From an uncultured Lachnospiraceae bacterium (GTDB lineage: Bacteria; Bacillota; Clostridia; Lachnospirales; Lachnospiraceae), in the NCBI GenBank assembly GCA_947631625.1, contig CANRMA010000004.1, positions 62,001-126,000 of the forward strand: 64,000 nucleotides of DNA, in the 5' to 3' direction. The notes beneath the pieces are model-generated. The model was not told the origin of the DNA, did not search any database, and was given only the letters and a program-made list of their open reading frames with translations. How positions within the stretch are numbered: the first letter of the stretch is position 1; every line of letters begins with the position of its first letter. Positions 15,570-23,258 of the stretch are shown one piece after another. The position numbers and the translations under genes are program-made.

Positions 15570-17489
15570 ATGTGCGGGATTTGCGGATTTGCGGGTAAAA
15601 TGAATATAAGTCCTGATAAACTCAGGGAAATGAACGATACAATGTACCATAGAGGCCCGGATGATAGCGGCGTGGAAATATATGAGATGTCGGGGGGCTG
15701 TCAGGTCGGTTTCGCGCAAAGGAGACTGGCAATATTGGATTTGTCGGCTCTGGGGCATCAGCCTATGAGTTCGCCTGATGGCAGGATCTCAGTCGTTTTT
15801 AACGGAGAGATCTATAATTATCGTGAAATCAGAGAAAAATTAACGGAATATAGTTTTAAATCCAACTGCGATACGGAGGTCATCATTGCAGCATATTTAA
15901 AGTGGGGGATAGACTGTGTTCAGAGATTTAACGGAATGTTCGCGATAGCCCTTTTTGACAGGAAAAGCGGCGAAGTCTATCTGGTGAGGGACAGAATAGG
16001 CAAAAAGCCTTTATATTATTTAAAAAATGAAGACGGAATTGTTTTTGCCTCGGAATTAAAACCCATTATGAAGTATCCGGGGTTTTCGAAGAATATAAGA
16101 AGGGGCGTTTTATCGCGGTATCTGTATCAGCAGTATATAAACGCGCCCGACACTATTTTTGAAAATGTATATAAGCTTGAACCGGGGTCGGTATTGCGCT
16201 TCAGGGAAGGAAAGATCGCCACATGGAAATATTGGGATATTACGCAGGTGTATAAAAGGCAGCTTGCGGCCCCCGTAACAGATTACGAAGAAGCAAAGGA
16301 AGGGTTAAAGGAACTGCTTAAGCAGTCTGTGTCAGCAAGAATGATTTCGGATGTGCCGATTGGCGCATTTTTAAGCGGTGGTTATGATTCTTCGCTGGTA
16401 TCGGCGATAGCTCAGGAATATTCCGAGATGCCGCTTAAGACTTTTTCCATAGGCTTTCATGAGGAAAGGTATAACGAAGCTAAATATGCGAAAGCCGTGG
16501 CGGAATATCTGGGTACGGACCATACTGAGCTTTATATAGATGAAAAGGATATGTTTGACCTGGTGGACAGCATACCCAAGTATTATGACGAACCTTTTGC
16601 CGACAGTTCGCAGATAGCGACGATGCTTGTATCTTCTCTTGCCCGTAAATATGTGACCGTGGCTTTGTCGGGAGACGGCGGGGATGAGTTTTTCTGCGGT
16701 TACAATGTATATGAAAATGTAAGACAGGCCCAGAAACTGGACAGGCTTGGAGCTATGGCGCATACATGCTGTGGTCTGCCGGGATTTAAGCAGCTTAAGT
16801 TAGAGGAGCGGCTGCCTTTTAAAGTGCGTGTCATAGCCGGAAATCGTGAAAAAGAATCCAAGACGCAGTTTGGCGCAGGCAACTATATTGTCATGGCCGA
16901 AAGGATGGTTGATCATACGGGGGCAGAAACTGATACAGACAAACGTCTGCCCGTACATTATCTGACGGAAACACGATATGGCGTAAAAGACTGGCAGATC
17001 CGCAGAATGCTGCTTGATATGGATACCTATCTTCCGGGGGATATACTTTGTAAGGTGGACAGGGCTTCCATGAAATATTCGCTTGAAGCAAGATGTCCGA
17101 TTTTGGATACGGCGGTTATGGAATATTCCTATCGGATCCCACATGAATTCAAATATAAAAACGGCGACAAAAAGCATATCTTAAAAGACATAGCCTATGA
17201 TTATATACCGAAGGAGCTTTTGGAGCGTCCCAAGGTCGGTTTCGGCGTGCCGCTCGATAAGTGGCTGAGAGGACCGCTTAAGGAACAGCTTACGGATTAT
17301 TCCGGGTATGATTATCTTAAAAGGCAGGGAATTTTTGATGCCGCATATGTTTCCGATATGATAAGCTCCTATATAAAAACGGGAGACGCGGGTCCCGCTA
17401 CCGGAGCCAATTATTCCAAGCTTGCATGGTCGTTTTTTGTATTCCAGCAGTGGTACCGGTACTATTGTGAGAAGCGGTTTGAGGCATGA
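15570..17489 (+). CDS. Asparagine synthase (glutamine-hydrolysing)-like amidotransferase 1
   Basis: A 639-residue AsnB-type protein. Met-Cys2 starts the class II glutaminase domain (MCGICGFAGK; Cys2 is the nucleophile after Met removal), with RGPDDSG and NGEIYNYREIREKL. The synthetase domain has the ATP-pyrophosphatase loop S269-G-G-Y-D273-S-S and LSGDGGDEFFCGYNVY. In EPS and O-antigen loci such homologues amidate uronic acids (the WbtH/WbpS idea) rather than make asparagine. With the dehydrogenase and epimerase at 5392-7685, a uronamide sugar is plausible. A second homologue lies at 18789. The following GT4 starts 3 bases after this stop. Confidence 0.88.
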   Translation: MCGICGFAGKMNISPDKLREMNDTMYHRGPDDSGVEIYEMSGGCQVGFAQRRLAILDLSALGHQPMSSPDGRISVVFNGEIYNYREIREKLTEYSFKSNCDTEVIIAAYLKWGIDCVQRFNGMFAIALFDRKSGEVYLVRDRIGKKPLYYLKNEDGIVFASELKPIMKYPGFSKNIRRGVLSRYLYQQYINAPDTIFENVYKLEPGSVLRFREGKIATWKYWDITQVYKRQLAAPVTDYEEAKEGLKELLKQSVSARMISDVPIGAFLSGGYDSSLVSAIAQEYSEMPLKTFSIGFHEERYNEAKYAKAVAEYLGTDHTELYIDEKDMFDLVDSIPKYYDEPFADSSQIATMLVSSLARKYVTVALSGDGGDEFFCGYNVYENVRQAQKLDRLGAMAHTCCGLPGFKQLKLEERLPFKVRVIAGNREKESKTQFGAGNYIVMAERMVDHTGAETDTDKRLPVHYLTETRYGVKDWQIRRMLLDMDTYLPGDILCKVDRASMKYSLEARCPILDTAVMEYSYRIPHEFKYKNGDKKHILKDIAYDYIPKELLERPKVGFGVPLDKWLRGPLKEQLTDYSGYDYLKRQGIFDAAYVSDMISSYIKTGDAGPATGANYSKLAWSFFVFQQWYRYYCEKRFEA

Positions 17490-17492
17490 TAT

Positions 17493-18599
17493 ATGGGGAA
17501 AAATAGTAAAAAGATCGCATTTTATATAGGTTCCTTGAATAAAGGCGGCGCGGAGCGCGTTTTTGTCAATCTGGCGGAGTATTTTTTGAGCCGCGGTTAT
17601 CAGGTCGTAATGGTGACGCAGTATAAAAAAGAGAATGAATATGCGCCGGATGAGCGGATCAAGAGGGTGATTTCTGACATCTCTCCGGAGGAGACCGGAA
17701 AAAGCCGGATAGTCAACTTTTACAGGCGGATGCGCAAGCTGCGCGAGGTCTGGAAAAAAGAGCGGCCCGATTTGGTTCTTTCCTGCGTGGGAAAAAATAA
17801 TTTTATGACAATAGTTACGACAATGTTCACCAAAACAAAACCTGTGGTTTCGGTGGTCGGAGAAGCCGGGGAAGAATATCCCAATTTTACAATGAAGACG
17901 CTTGCCAATCTTTTGTTTCCGCTTGCGGCGGGAGTTATTTTACAGACTGAACGTTCCAGAGGATTTTTTTCAAAAAAAGTTGGGAAAACAGCCGTTATTT
18001 TATCCAATTCGCTCAATCCCATTTTCATTAGGCCGAGATATGAGGGAGTCCGTGAAAAAAGGATAGTGTCGGTAGGAAGACTGGATGCAAATAAAAATCA
18101 TGAAATGATGATAAGGACGTTTGCCGCTCTTACTCCGGAATATCCGGAATACACGCTTACGATATACGGAGAAGGCGAACTGCGAGAGCAGCTTCAGAAA
18201 CTGATCGGTTCACTTGGAATGGAAGAAAAAGTTTTTCTGCCGGGGATAATACCCAATGTGGCGGATAATATAGAAAAGGCGGCTCTGTTTATATTGACGT
18301 CATATTCGGAAGGAGTTTCCAATGCGCTTATAGAAGCCATGGCGTTGGGACTGACGGTTATTGCCACCGATGTCCCAAGCGGCGGTACGGCGGAACTTAT
18401 ACGAAATAATGAAAACGGACTGATAATTCCGACAGGCGATACGGAAGCTTTGAAGAAAGCTATGCGGACGGCGCTTGGCGATGAGGAACTGTCAGAGCGG
18501 CTCGGACGTGAAGCCTGTAAAATTCAAACCCGACTCGCTCCGGAGCGGGTAAATAAAGAGTGGGAGAATTATTTTGATACGATTATTGAAGAATCTTGA
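17493..18599 (+). CDS. Glycosyltransferase family 4
   Basis: A 368-residue GT4: KKIAFYIGSLNKGGAERVFVNLAEYFLSRGYQV, donor domain IVSVGRLDANKNHEMMIRTF, and TSYSEGVSNALIEAMALGLTVIATDVPSGG with E-x7-E. The pattern is close to the GT4 at 11927. It lies between the two amidotransferase genes, so it may handle the amidated sugar. Both ends appear complete. Confidence 0.9.
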   Translation: MGKNSKKIAFYIGSLNKGGAERVFVNLAEYFLSRGYQVVMVTQYKKENEYAPDERIKRVISDISPEETGKSRIVNFYRRMRKLREVWKKERPDLVLSCVGKNNFMTIVTTMFTKTKPVVSVVGEAGEEYPNFTMKTLANLLFPLAAGVILQTERSRGFFSKKVGKTAVILSNSLNPIFIRPRYEGVREKRIVSVGRLDANKNHEMMIRTFAALTPEYPEYTLTIYGEGELREQLQKLIGSLGMEEKVFLPGIIPNVADNIEKAALFILTSYSEGVSNALIEAMALGLTVIATDVPSGGTAELIRNNENGLIIPTGDTEALKKAMRTALGDEELSERLGREACKIQTRLAPERVNKEWENYFDTIIEES

Positions 18600-18647
18600 T
18601 CTGTTTTAAAGCATAGAATTTAGTTCTAGATAATTGAGAATAACACA

Positions 18648-18727
18648 GAATTTAGTAAAAATATACAAATAAGGGGTGACTATGCGTTCCCGCAACGGAA
18701 CCCCGTTTTGTATATTTTGCTAAATTC
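18648..18727. repeat. 80-base hairpin repeat, family 2, copy 2
   Basis: Arms 18648-18677 and 18700-18727, nearly identical to the element at 7748-7828, with the same loop layout. It ends about 60 bases before the second amidotransferase start. An extra GAATTTAG tract lies at about 18616. An upstream in-frame ATG at 18708 falls inside the right arm and is not a credible start. Confidence 0.85.
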
Positions 18728-18788
18728 GGAAGATATAGATAGCATTCATAATCTCTTAGATTTTGTGCCGCAGAAAGGGGCGTCGTGT

Positions 18789-20810
18789 ATGTGCGGGATA
18801 GCGGGATTTTGCAATCCGGAGTTTGACTGGCTTGAAAATATTAACCGAATGAATGACAAGATGTATCACCGCGGTCCCGACGCTTCCGGGGTGTGGGCAG
18901 CGGAGGATAAGAGCGTCGTGCTTGGGCACAGGAGATTGTCAATTATAGATTTAACTTCGGGCGGAGCACAGCCAATGGAATCGCATAACAACCGTTATGT
19001 TATGGTTTATAACGGAGAAATATATAATTACATTGAAATAAGGGACAGACTGCTTAAAGAAGGCAAGGTAATGACATTTAAAAGCACGTCCGATACCGAA
19101 GTGCTTCTGGAAGCAATTTCTGCTTATGGTTTTGAAGAAACGCTTAAAATGAGCAAGGGAATGTTCGCCATAGCGGTATATGATAAAAAAGAACATGTGT
19201 TATTATTGGCTCGTGACAGAGTGGGAGAGAAGCCGCTGTACTTTGGATTTACAGGGAAAAATACTTTTGCGTTTGCTTCCGATCTGAATTCTTTAACAAG
19301 TTTGGATAATTTTAATAATCCTGTAAATAAAAAGGTGTTGGAGACATATTTCCGCTATGGTTATATACCGGCGCCGTATTCCATATATGAAAATATATAT
19401 AAGCTTGAAGCAGGCACAATCTTAAAAGTTAAATCACCATTTAATAACGTGTGTTATATAGAAACTTCGCAATACTGGTCTATGGCGCAGACCGCATATT
19501 ATGGGCAGACGCATCTTTTTAAGGGAAGTGAAAAAGAGGCGGCCGAAGAACTGGAGCGGCTGCTTAAGGCTTCGATCAAAGGGCAGCTTGCGGCGGATGT
19601 TCCAGTAGGGGCATTTTTGTCTGCGGGGATAGACAGCTCTACGATAGTATCGCTGATGCAGGAAGTGAGCGACAGGAATGTCAGGACTTTTACCATAGGT
19701 ATGGATGAGGAGGGCTTTAACGAGGCAAAGATAGCGTCTCATATAGCCGAGCGATTGGGAACCGAGCATACTCAGCTTTATATAACTCAAGAGGACGCCA
19801 AACAGGTTATTCCGAAACTGGCGGGCATGTTTGGAGAACCGTTTGCCGACTCATCGCAGATACCGACATATCTGGTAAGTAAAATGACAAGACAGCACGT
19901 TACGGTTTCATTGAGCGGCGACGGCGGAGACGAGTTGTTCTGTGGTTACGGAACTTACGATTCCATAGGAAGCATATGGGCAAAAATCAATAAAATACCA
20001 CGCGTTATTAGAAAGCCTGCAAGCGCAGCCTTGCTGCATAGTCCGGTGGGAAAGAGAGGAGCTTTGGCGATCAGGGCAAGACTGCTTGGCGCGGACTGTA
20101 TAGAAGACATATACAGGCGTTCGGAGATCGGAGAGGGATTAGACCTGTTATCTGAGGCTGTACGCCAATATGAGCGTCAAAACGATAAAGAAGATGAACT
20201 GGCGTCTGCCCTGTTTAGGGAATCGATCGGAAAAGCGGGAAGTCTGTATGGTAAGGCGGGAGATCTGTATGGTAAGGCAGGAAATCCGTTTGGTAAAACG
20301 GCAGGGATAAGCTGTGTTATGGACGATTATAAAGACGGATTTCTGCCGGAACCTCTGCACAACCTGATGCTCATGGACATGCTTATGTATCATCCGGACG
20401 ATATCCTGACCAAAGTTGACAGAACCGCGATGGCAGTCTCGTTGGAGACAAGGGTGCCTATGCTTGATAAAGACGTGGTTGAGTTCGCATGGACTTTACC
20501 CGTTTCTTATAAAAAAGACGGCAATACTACCAAGAAAGTGTTACGGGATATTTTATACAAATATGTGCCGAGGGAGCTTATGGAGAGACCGAAAAAGGGA
20601 TTTGCGATACCTCTGCACATATGGCTTAAACAGCCGCAGTTAAGAGAATGGGCGGAATCGCTTATAGATAGGCAGAAAATAAAAGAACAGTCATTATTAA
20701 ATCCTGACGCCGTATGTAAAATGTGGGACGACTTTATCAATAAAGATATATGGCGTCAGCAGATATGGTATGTGCTGATGTTTATGGCGGGAAATTATAA
20801 GTCTGCCTGA
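18789..20810 (+). CDS. Asparagine synthase (glutamine-hydrolysing)-like amidotransferase 2
   Basis: 673 residues from the ATG at 18789, which puts the catalytic Cys at position 2 (MCGIAGFCNPEF) after the ribosome site AAAGGGG; an earlier in-frame start at 18708 would bury the nucleophile. Glutaminase motifs RGPDASGVW and NGEIYNYIEIRDRL, ATP loop S278-A-G-I-D282-S-S and LSGDGGDELFCGYGTY are intact. Residues about 481-501 are a 7-residue tandem repeat (GKAGSLY, GKAGDLY, GKAGNPF) in a variable part of the synthetase domain. It is clearly diverged from the copy at 15570, so this is not a recent duplication. Presumed role is amidation of a sugar carboxylate. Confidence 0.88.
   Translation: MCGIAGFCNPEFDWLENINRMNDKMYHRGPDASGVWAAEDKSVVLGHRRLSIIDLTSGGAQPMESHNNRYVMVYNGEIYNYIEIRDRLLKEGKVMTFKSTSDTEVLLEAISAYGFEETLKMSKGMFAIAVYDKKEHVLLLARDRVGEKPLYFGFTGKNTFAFASDLNSLTSLDNFNNPVNKKVLETYFRYGYIPAPYSIYENIYKLEAGTILKVKSPFNNVCYIETSQYWSMAQTAYYGQTHLFKGSEKEAAEELERLLKASIKGQLAADVPVGAFLSAGIDSSTIVSLMQEVSDRNVRTFTIGMDEEGFNEAKIASHIAERLGTEHTQLYITQEDAKQVIPKLAGMFGEPFADSSQIPTYLVSKMTRQHVTVSLSGDGGDELFCGYGTYDSIGSIWAKINKIPRVIRKPASAALLHSPVGKRGALAIRARLLGADCIEDIYRRSEIGEGLDLLSEAVRQYERQNDKEDELASALFRESIGKAGSLYGKAGDLYGKAGNPFGKTAGISCVMDDYKDGFLPEPLHNLMLMDMLMYHPDDILTKVDRTAMAVSLETRVPMLDKDVVEFAWTLPVSYKKDGNTTKKVLRDILYKYVPRELMERPKKGFAIPLHIWLKQPQLREWAESLIDRQKIKEQSLLNPDAVCKMWDDFINKDIWRQQIWYVLMFMAGNYKSA
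20229..20291. repeat. 21-base in-frame tandem repeat within amidotransferase 2
   Basis: Three 21-base units (20229-20249, 20250-20270, 20271-20291) encode GKAGSLY, GKAGDLY and GKAGNPF, followed by a partial GKTAG. The period keeps frame. It looks like a recent slippage expansion in a surface loop. Confidence 0.85.
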
Positions 20811-20823
20811 GAATGTTGCAGGT

Positions 20824-21018
20824 GATTGCGAAACGCAATTTACGTATTTGAGATTGCATAGATTTAATAAAACCTTTGCAGGCCGCTTGCGCTGCGTTGA
20901 GCGCAGTAGCGGCGCTAAGCTCGAAAATACCTCGCCAAGCGCCGACGCGCTCAGAGCGCCTGCAATGGTTGTATTAAATCTGCACAATCAATATAAGTTG
21001 AGAGGGTGTTTCGCAATC
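20824..21018. repeat. Complete palindromic intergenic element, family 1 (type copy)
   Basis: A 195-base imperfect palindrome with ends GATTGCGAAAC (20824-20834) and GTTTCGCAATC (21008-21018). Inner arms around AGATTTAATAAAACCTTTGCAGG (about 20860-20882) and CCTGCAATGGTTGTATTAAATCT (about 20960-20982) also pair. The GC-rich centre contains AAGCTCGAAAATACCTCGCC, whose reverse complement recurs near 29045-29075. It fills most of the gap between the amidotransferase and GT2 genes. No transposase is encoded; the form is that of a non-autonomous inverted-repeat (MITE-like) element. Confidence 0.8.
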
Positions 21019-21053
21019 GCCCGGAAATATTGTCAGGAAAGGAGCGGCCGGAG

Positions 21054-22184
21054 TTGAAGATAATCGAGCATTATTTTAGCGATACAAAAAACAGCGGAAA
21101 TATCAGAGCGCGAGATGCAGAGGGCAGCGATAAAGATGAGCTTATATCTATAATAGTGCCGGTATATAACATAGCGGCTTATGTGGAGCGCTGCGTTTTG
21201 TCCGTTTTAAACCAGACCTATAAAAATATCGAGCTTATTTTAGTAGACGACGGCTCTACCGACGCCGGCGCCGAGATCTGCGACCGTCTTGCAAAAAGCG
21301 ATAACAGGATAGTGCTCATACATAAGAAAAACGGCGGCCTTTCCGACGCAAGAAACGCGGGGCTTAGGGCTGCCGGAGGGAGTCTGATCGGTTTTGTGGA
21401 TGGGGACGACTATATAGACGGGGATATGTATGAGAAAATGTATACCGCGCTTTGTGAAAACCATGCCGATATGGCGGTCTGCAGATACAGGCAGATATAT
21501 AAGGATCATACGACAGATGAATCTGTGGACAGAGTCGTGGTTTTTGAAGGACAGGAAGCGTTGCGGTATTATATAGAGGAACGTGATGAATACAATATAC
21601 AGAACTCGGCATGGAATAAACTTTACAGAAGAGAAGTCATAGAGGGTCTGACATTCCCTGTGGGTAAATGGTACGAAGACATAATGTACACGACCAAAGC
21701 CATAAGCAGGGCCGGAAGCTGTGTTTACCTTGACACTGCCTGTTATAATTATATAATAGACAGAGAGGGAAGTATAATGAATTTACACGATACTTCCAGA
21801 ATTTTTACGGATCTCATACCGGCTTACAGGGAGAAAAGCGCTTTTTTAAAAAGTATCGGAAGACAGGATCTGGCGGATGTGCATGACTATTTCATCAATA
21901 AACGTCTACTGATTTTTTATAATGAGTTTCAGAAGTCAAAAATGCCGGACAGAAAAGAAACTATAAATAAAATAGCAGATGTTATCAATGAGAACGGCCA
22001 CAGGACACAGGCGGAAATTGATCGGATCTACGGCTGCAGTGTCGCTACTCACAATGAAAAAGTAAAACTTGAGCTGTTTTTAAGATCAAGAAAGCTGTAC
22101 CGGATAGTAATGTTTATAAATGACTCGTTCATTCTTCCCGTTAAGATAATGACGGTCAGGTTGATTAAGCGGTTTAACAGGTAA
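21054..22184 (+). CDS. Glycosyltransferase family 2
   Basis: About 376 residues from a TTG at 21054 that follows GGAAAGGAG at a good distance; an earlier GTG at 21006 lies inside the palindromic repeat and is less likely. GT-A fold: LISIIVPVYNIAAYVERCVLSVLNQTYKNIELILVDDGSTD, KNGGLSDARNAGLRAAGG, and the D-x-D-type GFVDGDDYID. The C-terminal half has WNKLYRREVIEGL and KWYEDIMYTTKAI, typical of capsular GT2 enzymes. Inverting mechanism expected. The stop codon touches a half-copy of repeat family 1. Confidence 0.88.
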   Translation: MKIIEHYFSDTKNSGNIRARDAEGSDKDELISIIVPVYNIAAYVERCVLSVLNQTYKNIELILVDDGSTDAGAEICDRLAKSDNRIVLIHKKNGGLSDARNAGLRAAGGSLIGFVDGDDYIDGDMYEKMYTALCENHADMAVCRYRQIYKDHTTDESVDRVVVFEGQEALRYYIEERDEYNIQNSAWNKLYRREVIEGLTFPVGKWYEDIMYTTKAISRAGSCVYLDTACYNYIIDREGSIMNLHDTSRIFTDLIPAYREKSAFLKSIGRQDLADVHDYFINKRLLIFYNEFQKSKMPDRKETINKIADVINENGHRTQAEIDRIYGCSVATHNEKVKLELFLRSRKLYRIVMFINDSFILPVKIMTVRLIKRFNR

Positions 22185-22241
22185 TTGTGAAACTCTCTCA
22201 ACGTATATTGATTGTACAGATTTAACAAACACCATTGCTGG
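22183..22241. repeat. Half copy of palindromic repeat family 1
   Basis: Matches the reverse complement of the right half of the 20824-21018 element: AATTGTGAAACTCTCTCAACG, then ATATTGATTGTACAGATTTAA and ACCATTGC. It starts at the stop codon of the GT2 gene, so two related repeats flank that gene. Confidence 0.75.
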
Positions 22242-22277
22242 AGATCTAGGGCGTAGTGTAATAGGCGGAGGAAATGT

Positions 22278-23180
22278 ATGATTATCATCCAGATGATGGG
22301 GGGCCTTGGGAACCAGATGTTCCAATATGCCCTTTACAGTCAGCTAAGAAGCATGGGAAAAGAAGTGAAAATGGATGATAAAGCAGGTTTTTTGGAGGAC
22401 AGGCAGCGTTCTCCGGAATTGGCTGTCTTTGGCATAGAATATGTCAGGGCCGGCGAAAAAGAGATAATCAAGATGAGAGATTCTTCCCCTGCGCTTCACG
22501 ACAAGGTGCGCAGGAAGCTTTTTGGCAGGCAGAATCATTCATATTTTGAGGAAACCAAGCTTTTTATGCCGGAAATATTTGAATGGGACAATATTTATCT
22601 GGAGGGTTACTGGCAGTCGGAGAAATATTTTACCGATGTTGGAGACAGGCTTAGGGAGGAGTTCTCGATAGAGAGACTTAAAAATAACCCTGATGCCGAA
22701 AGCAGGCTTAGCGGGCAGTCGGAGGACTTTTTATATAAGATAGAGCGGACCGAGTCGGTGAGTGTGCATGTACGCCGGGGAGATTATCTGACGCCCGAAA
22801 ATCAGGCTTTATTCGGAAATATATGCACCGATCATTATTATGAAACCGCGCTTGAGGCGGCGGCCGATAAATATCCGGACTGTACTTTTTATTTGTTTTC
22901 AAACGACCCCGAATGGTCGTATCCGTGGCTTAAGAAGCGGATAAAGGGCGAAAATGAGATAATTCCGGTCACTGTGCCCAAGGGCAGGGATCATGAAGCG
23001 CTTTCGCTTATGAGCAGATGCAGGCACAATATATTGGCAAACAGCAGCTTTGGTTGGTGGGCTTCGTACTTAAATCCCAATCCGGACAAGTTAGTGTTTG
23101 CGCCGGAACGCTGGTTAAACGGCTGGGACTGCAGGGACGTATACAGGGCGGATATGATTAAAGTCGATAGCGAGTCGTAA
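22278..23180 (+). CDS. GT11 alpha-1,2-fucosyltransferase-like enzyme 1
   Basis: A 300-residue glycosyltransferase family 11 protein. IIIQMMGGLGNQMFQYALYSQL at the N-terminus and the GDP-fucose-binding motif H164-V-R-R-G-D-Y are hallmark sequences, followed by FYLFSNDPEW and ANSSFGWWASYLNPNPDK. It probably transfers fucose, or another 6-deoxy sugar from a GDP donor, in alpha-1,2 linkage. Full length for bacterial GT11. GCGGAGGAAATGT precedes the ATG. No GDP-fucose synthesis genes are in the window. Confidence 0.92.
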   Translation: MIIIQMMGGLGNQMFQYALYSQLRSMGKEVKMDDKAGFLEDRQRSPELAVFGIEYVRAGEKEIIKMRDSSPALHDKVRRKLFGRQNHSYFEETKLFMPEIFEWDNIYLEGYWQSEKYFTDVGDRLREEFSIERLKNNPDAESRLSGQSEDFLYKIERTESVSVHVRRGDYLTPENQALFGNICTDHYYETALEAAADKYPDCTFYLFSNDPEWSYPWLKKRIKGENEIIPVTVPKGRDHEALSLMSRCRHNILANSSFGWWASYLNPNPDKLVFAPERWLNGWDCRDVYRADMIKVDSES

Positions 23181-23258
23181 CGTAAGCGCAGGTAATATAA
23201 GTAAATTTAATTAAAAATGCAGTCGATAGACAAATAAATAACAGGAGTTATCGTATAG

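Noticed and set aside
18708..18788. Upstream in-frame start for amidotransferase 2
   Set aside because: It would place 27 residues before the Cys nucleophile, which must be N-terminal, and lies inside a hairpin repeat.
21006..21053. GTG start for the GT2 gene at 21006
   Set aside because: It lies in the end of the palindromic repeat; the TTG at 21054 has a proper AGGAAAGGAG site.
20848..21057. Open frames on both strands within the palindromic element, sharing peptides with frames at 28930-29201
   Set aside because: The shared peptides come from the shared repeat DNA; frames occur on both strands and in several registers, with no ribosome sites.
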